The translations under genes and the position numbers were made by a program. The notes beneath the pieces are model-generated. The model was not told where the DNA came from. It was given only the letters and a program-made list of their open reading frames with translations, and searched no databases. DNA of 5,329 nucleotides from an uncultured Propionibacteriaceae bacterium (lineage in GTDB: Bacteria; Actinomycetota; Actinomycetes; Propionibacteriales; Propionibacteriaceae). Below, piece by piece: positions 5,232-5,329 of the stretch (the first letter of the stretch is position 1; the number at the start of each line of letters is the position of its first letter). The stretch covers positions 1 to 5,329 of the forward strand of contig CAKZJI010000144.1 in the NCBI GenBank assembly GCA_936941515.1, read 5' to 3'.

Positions 5232-5329
5232 TTATGCCGTCGGTTTGAAGGTCTCCATCATGATCAGCCCATCGGGTCCGATGTGCAGGGCGCGGACCTC
5301 TGCGACGACCATGGCCTTGTCCTTGATGC
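5232..5329 (-). CDS. Unidentified protein, last 32 codons (truncated by window edge)
   Basis: A minus-strand frame is open from the right edge to TAA 5232-5234. Its visible part ends in AEVRALHIGPDG followed by LIMMETFKPTA. Most codons end in G or C, as in the window's real genes, and a terminator-like structure follows immediately, so it is probably a true gene end. The product cannot be recognised from 32 residues. It lies upstream of the peptide/ABC operon in the same orientation, but the 411-base gap suggests separate transcription. Confidence 0.55.
   Translation of the reverse strand, partial: IKDKAMVVAEVRALHIGPDGLIMMETFKPTA

Noticed and set aside
1..5329. CRISPR array, tRNA, rRNA or complete insertion sequence
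   Set aside because: No regularly spaced repeats, cloverleaf-like segment, rRNA stretch or transposase motif was seen on either strand.

Overview
The window comes from a high-GC Gram-positive bacterium, most likely an actinobacterium of the Actinomyces/Schaalia sort. The evidence is the GC-rich third codon positions, a Tat-exported secreted protein, long GC-rich hairpins used as terminators, and purine-rich Shine-Dalgarno sites ahead of ATG and GTG starts. The genus is inferred from style, not from any marker gene.

Layout: (1) Positions 2-1060, + strand: the C-terminal part of a family GH20 beta-N-acetylhexosaminidase, cut by the left edge. (2) 1061-1174: a convergent intergenic gap with a perfect 19-bp inverted repeat, probably a two-way terminator. 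(3) 1175-2521, - strand: a 448-residue Tat-exported protein with what look like two beta-sandwich modules and no recognised catalytic domain. Its upstream region holds three short dyads. (4) 2676-4820, - strand: a compact three-gene operon read leftward. It encodes a small cysteine-free secreted protein (186 aa, clear signal peptide), an ABC ATPase (231 aa from the longest start) and an ABC-2 type permease (310 aa). The genes overlap at both junctions, so translation is probably coupled. The layout resembles a bacteriocin with its dedicated ABC export or self-protection pair, and the small protein loosely recalls the lactococcin 972 class. (5) 4821-5231: a 411-base leader/intergenic region with repeats and hairpins but no convincing gene. 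(6) 5232-5329, - strand: the last 32 codons of an unidentified gene running off the right edge.

How the parts may work together: the left half is secretory and saccharolytic (amino-sugar release, and a possible carbohydrate-binding surface protein). The right half is a self-contained exported peptide plus ABC transporter unit. The most unusual items are that peptide/ABC operon and a perfect 16-bp hairpin inside the coding sequence of its ATPase. No tRNA, rRNA, CRISPR array or complete insertion sequence was seen.
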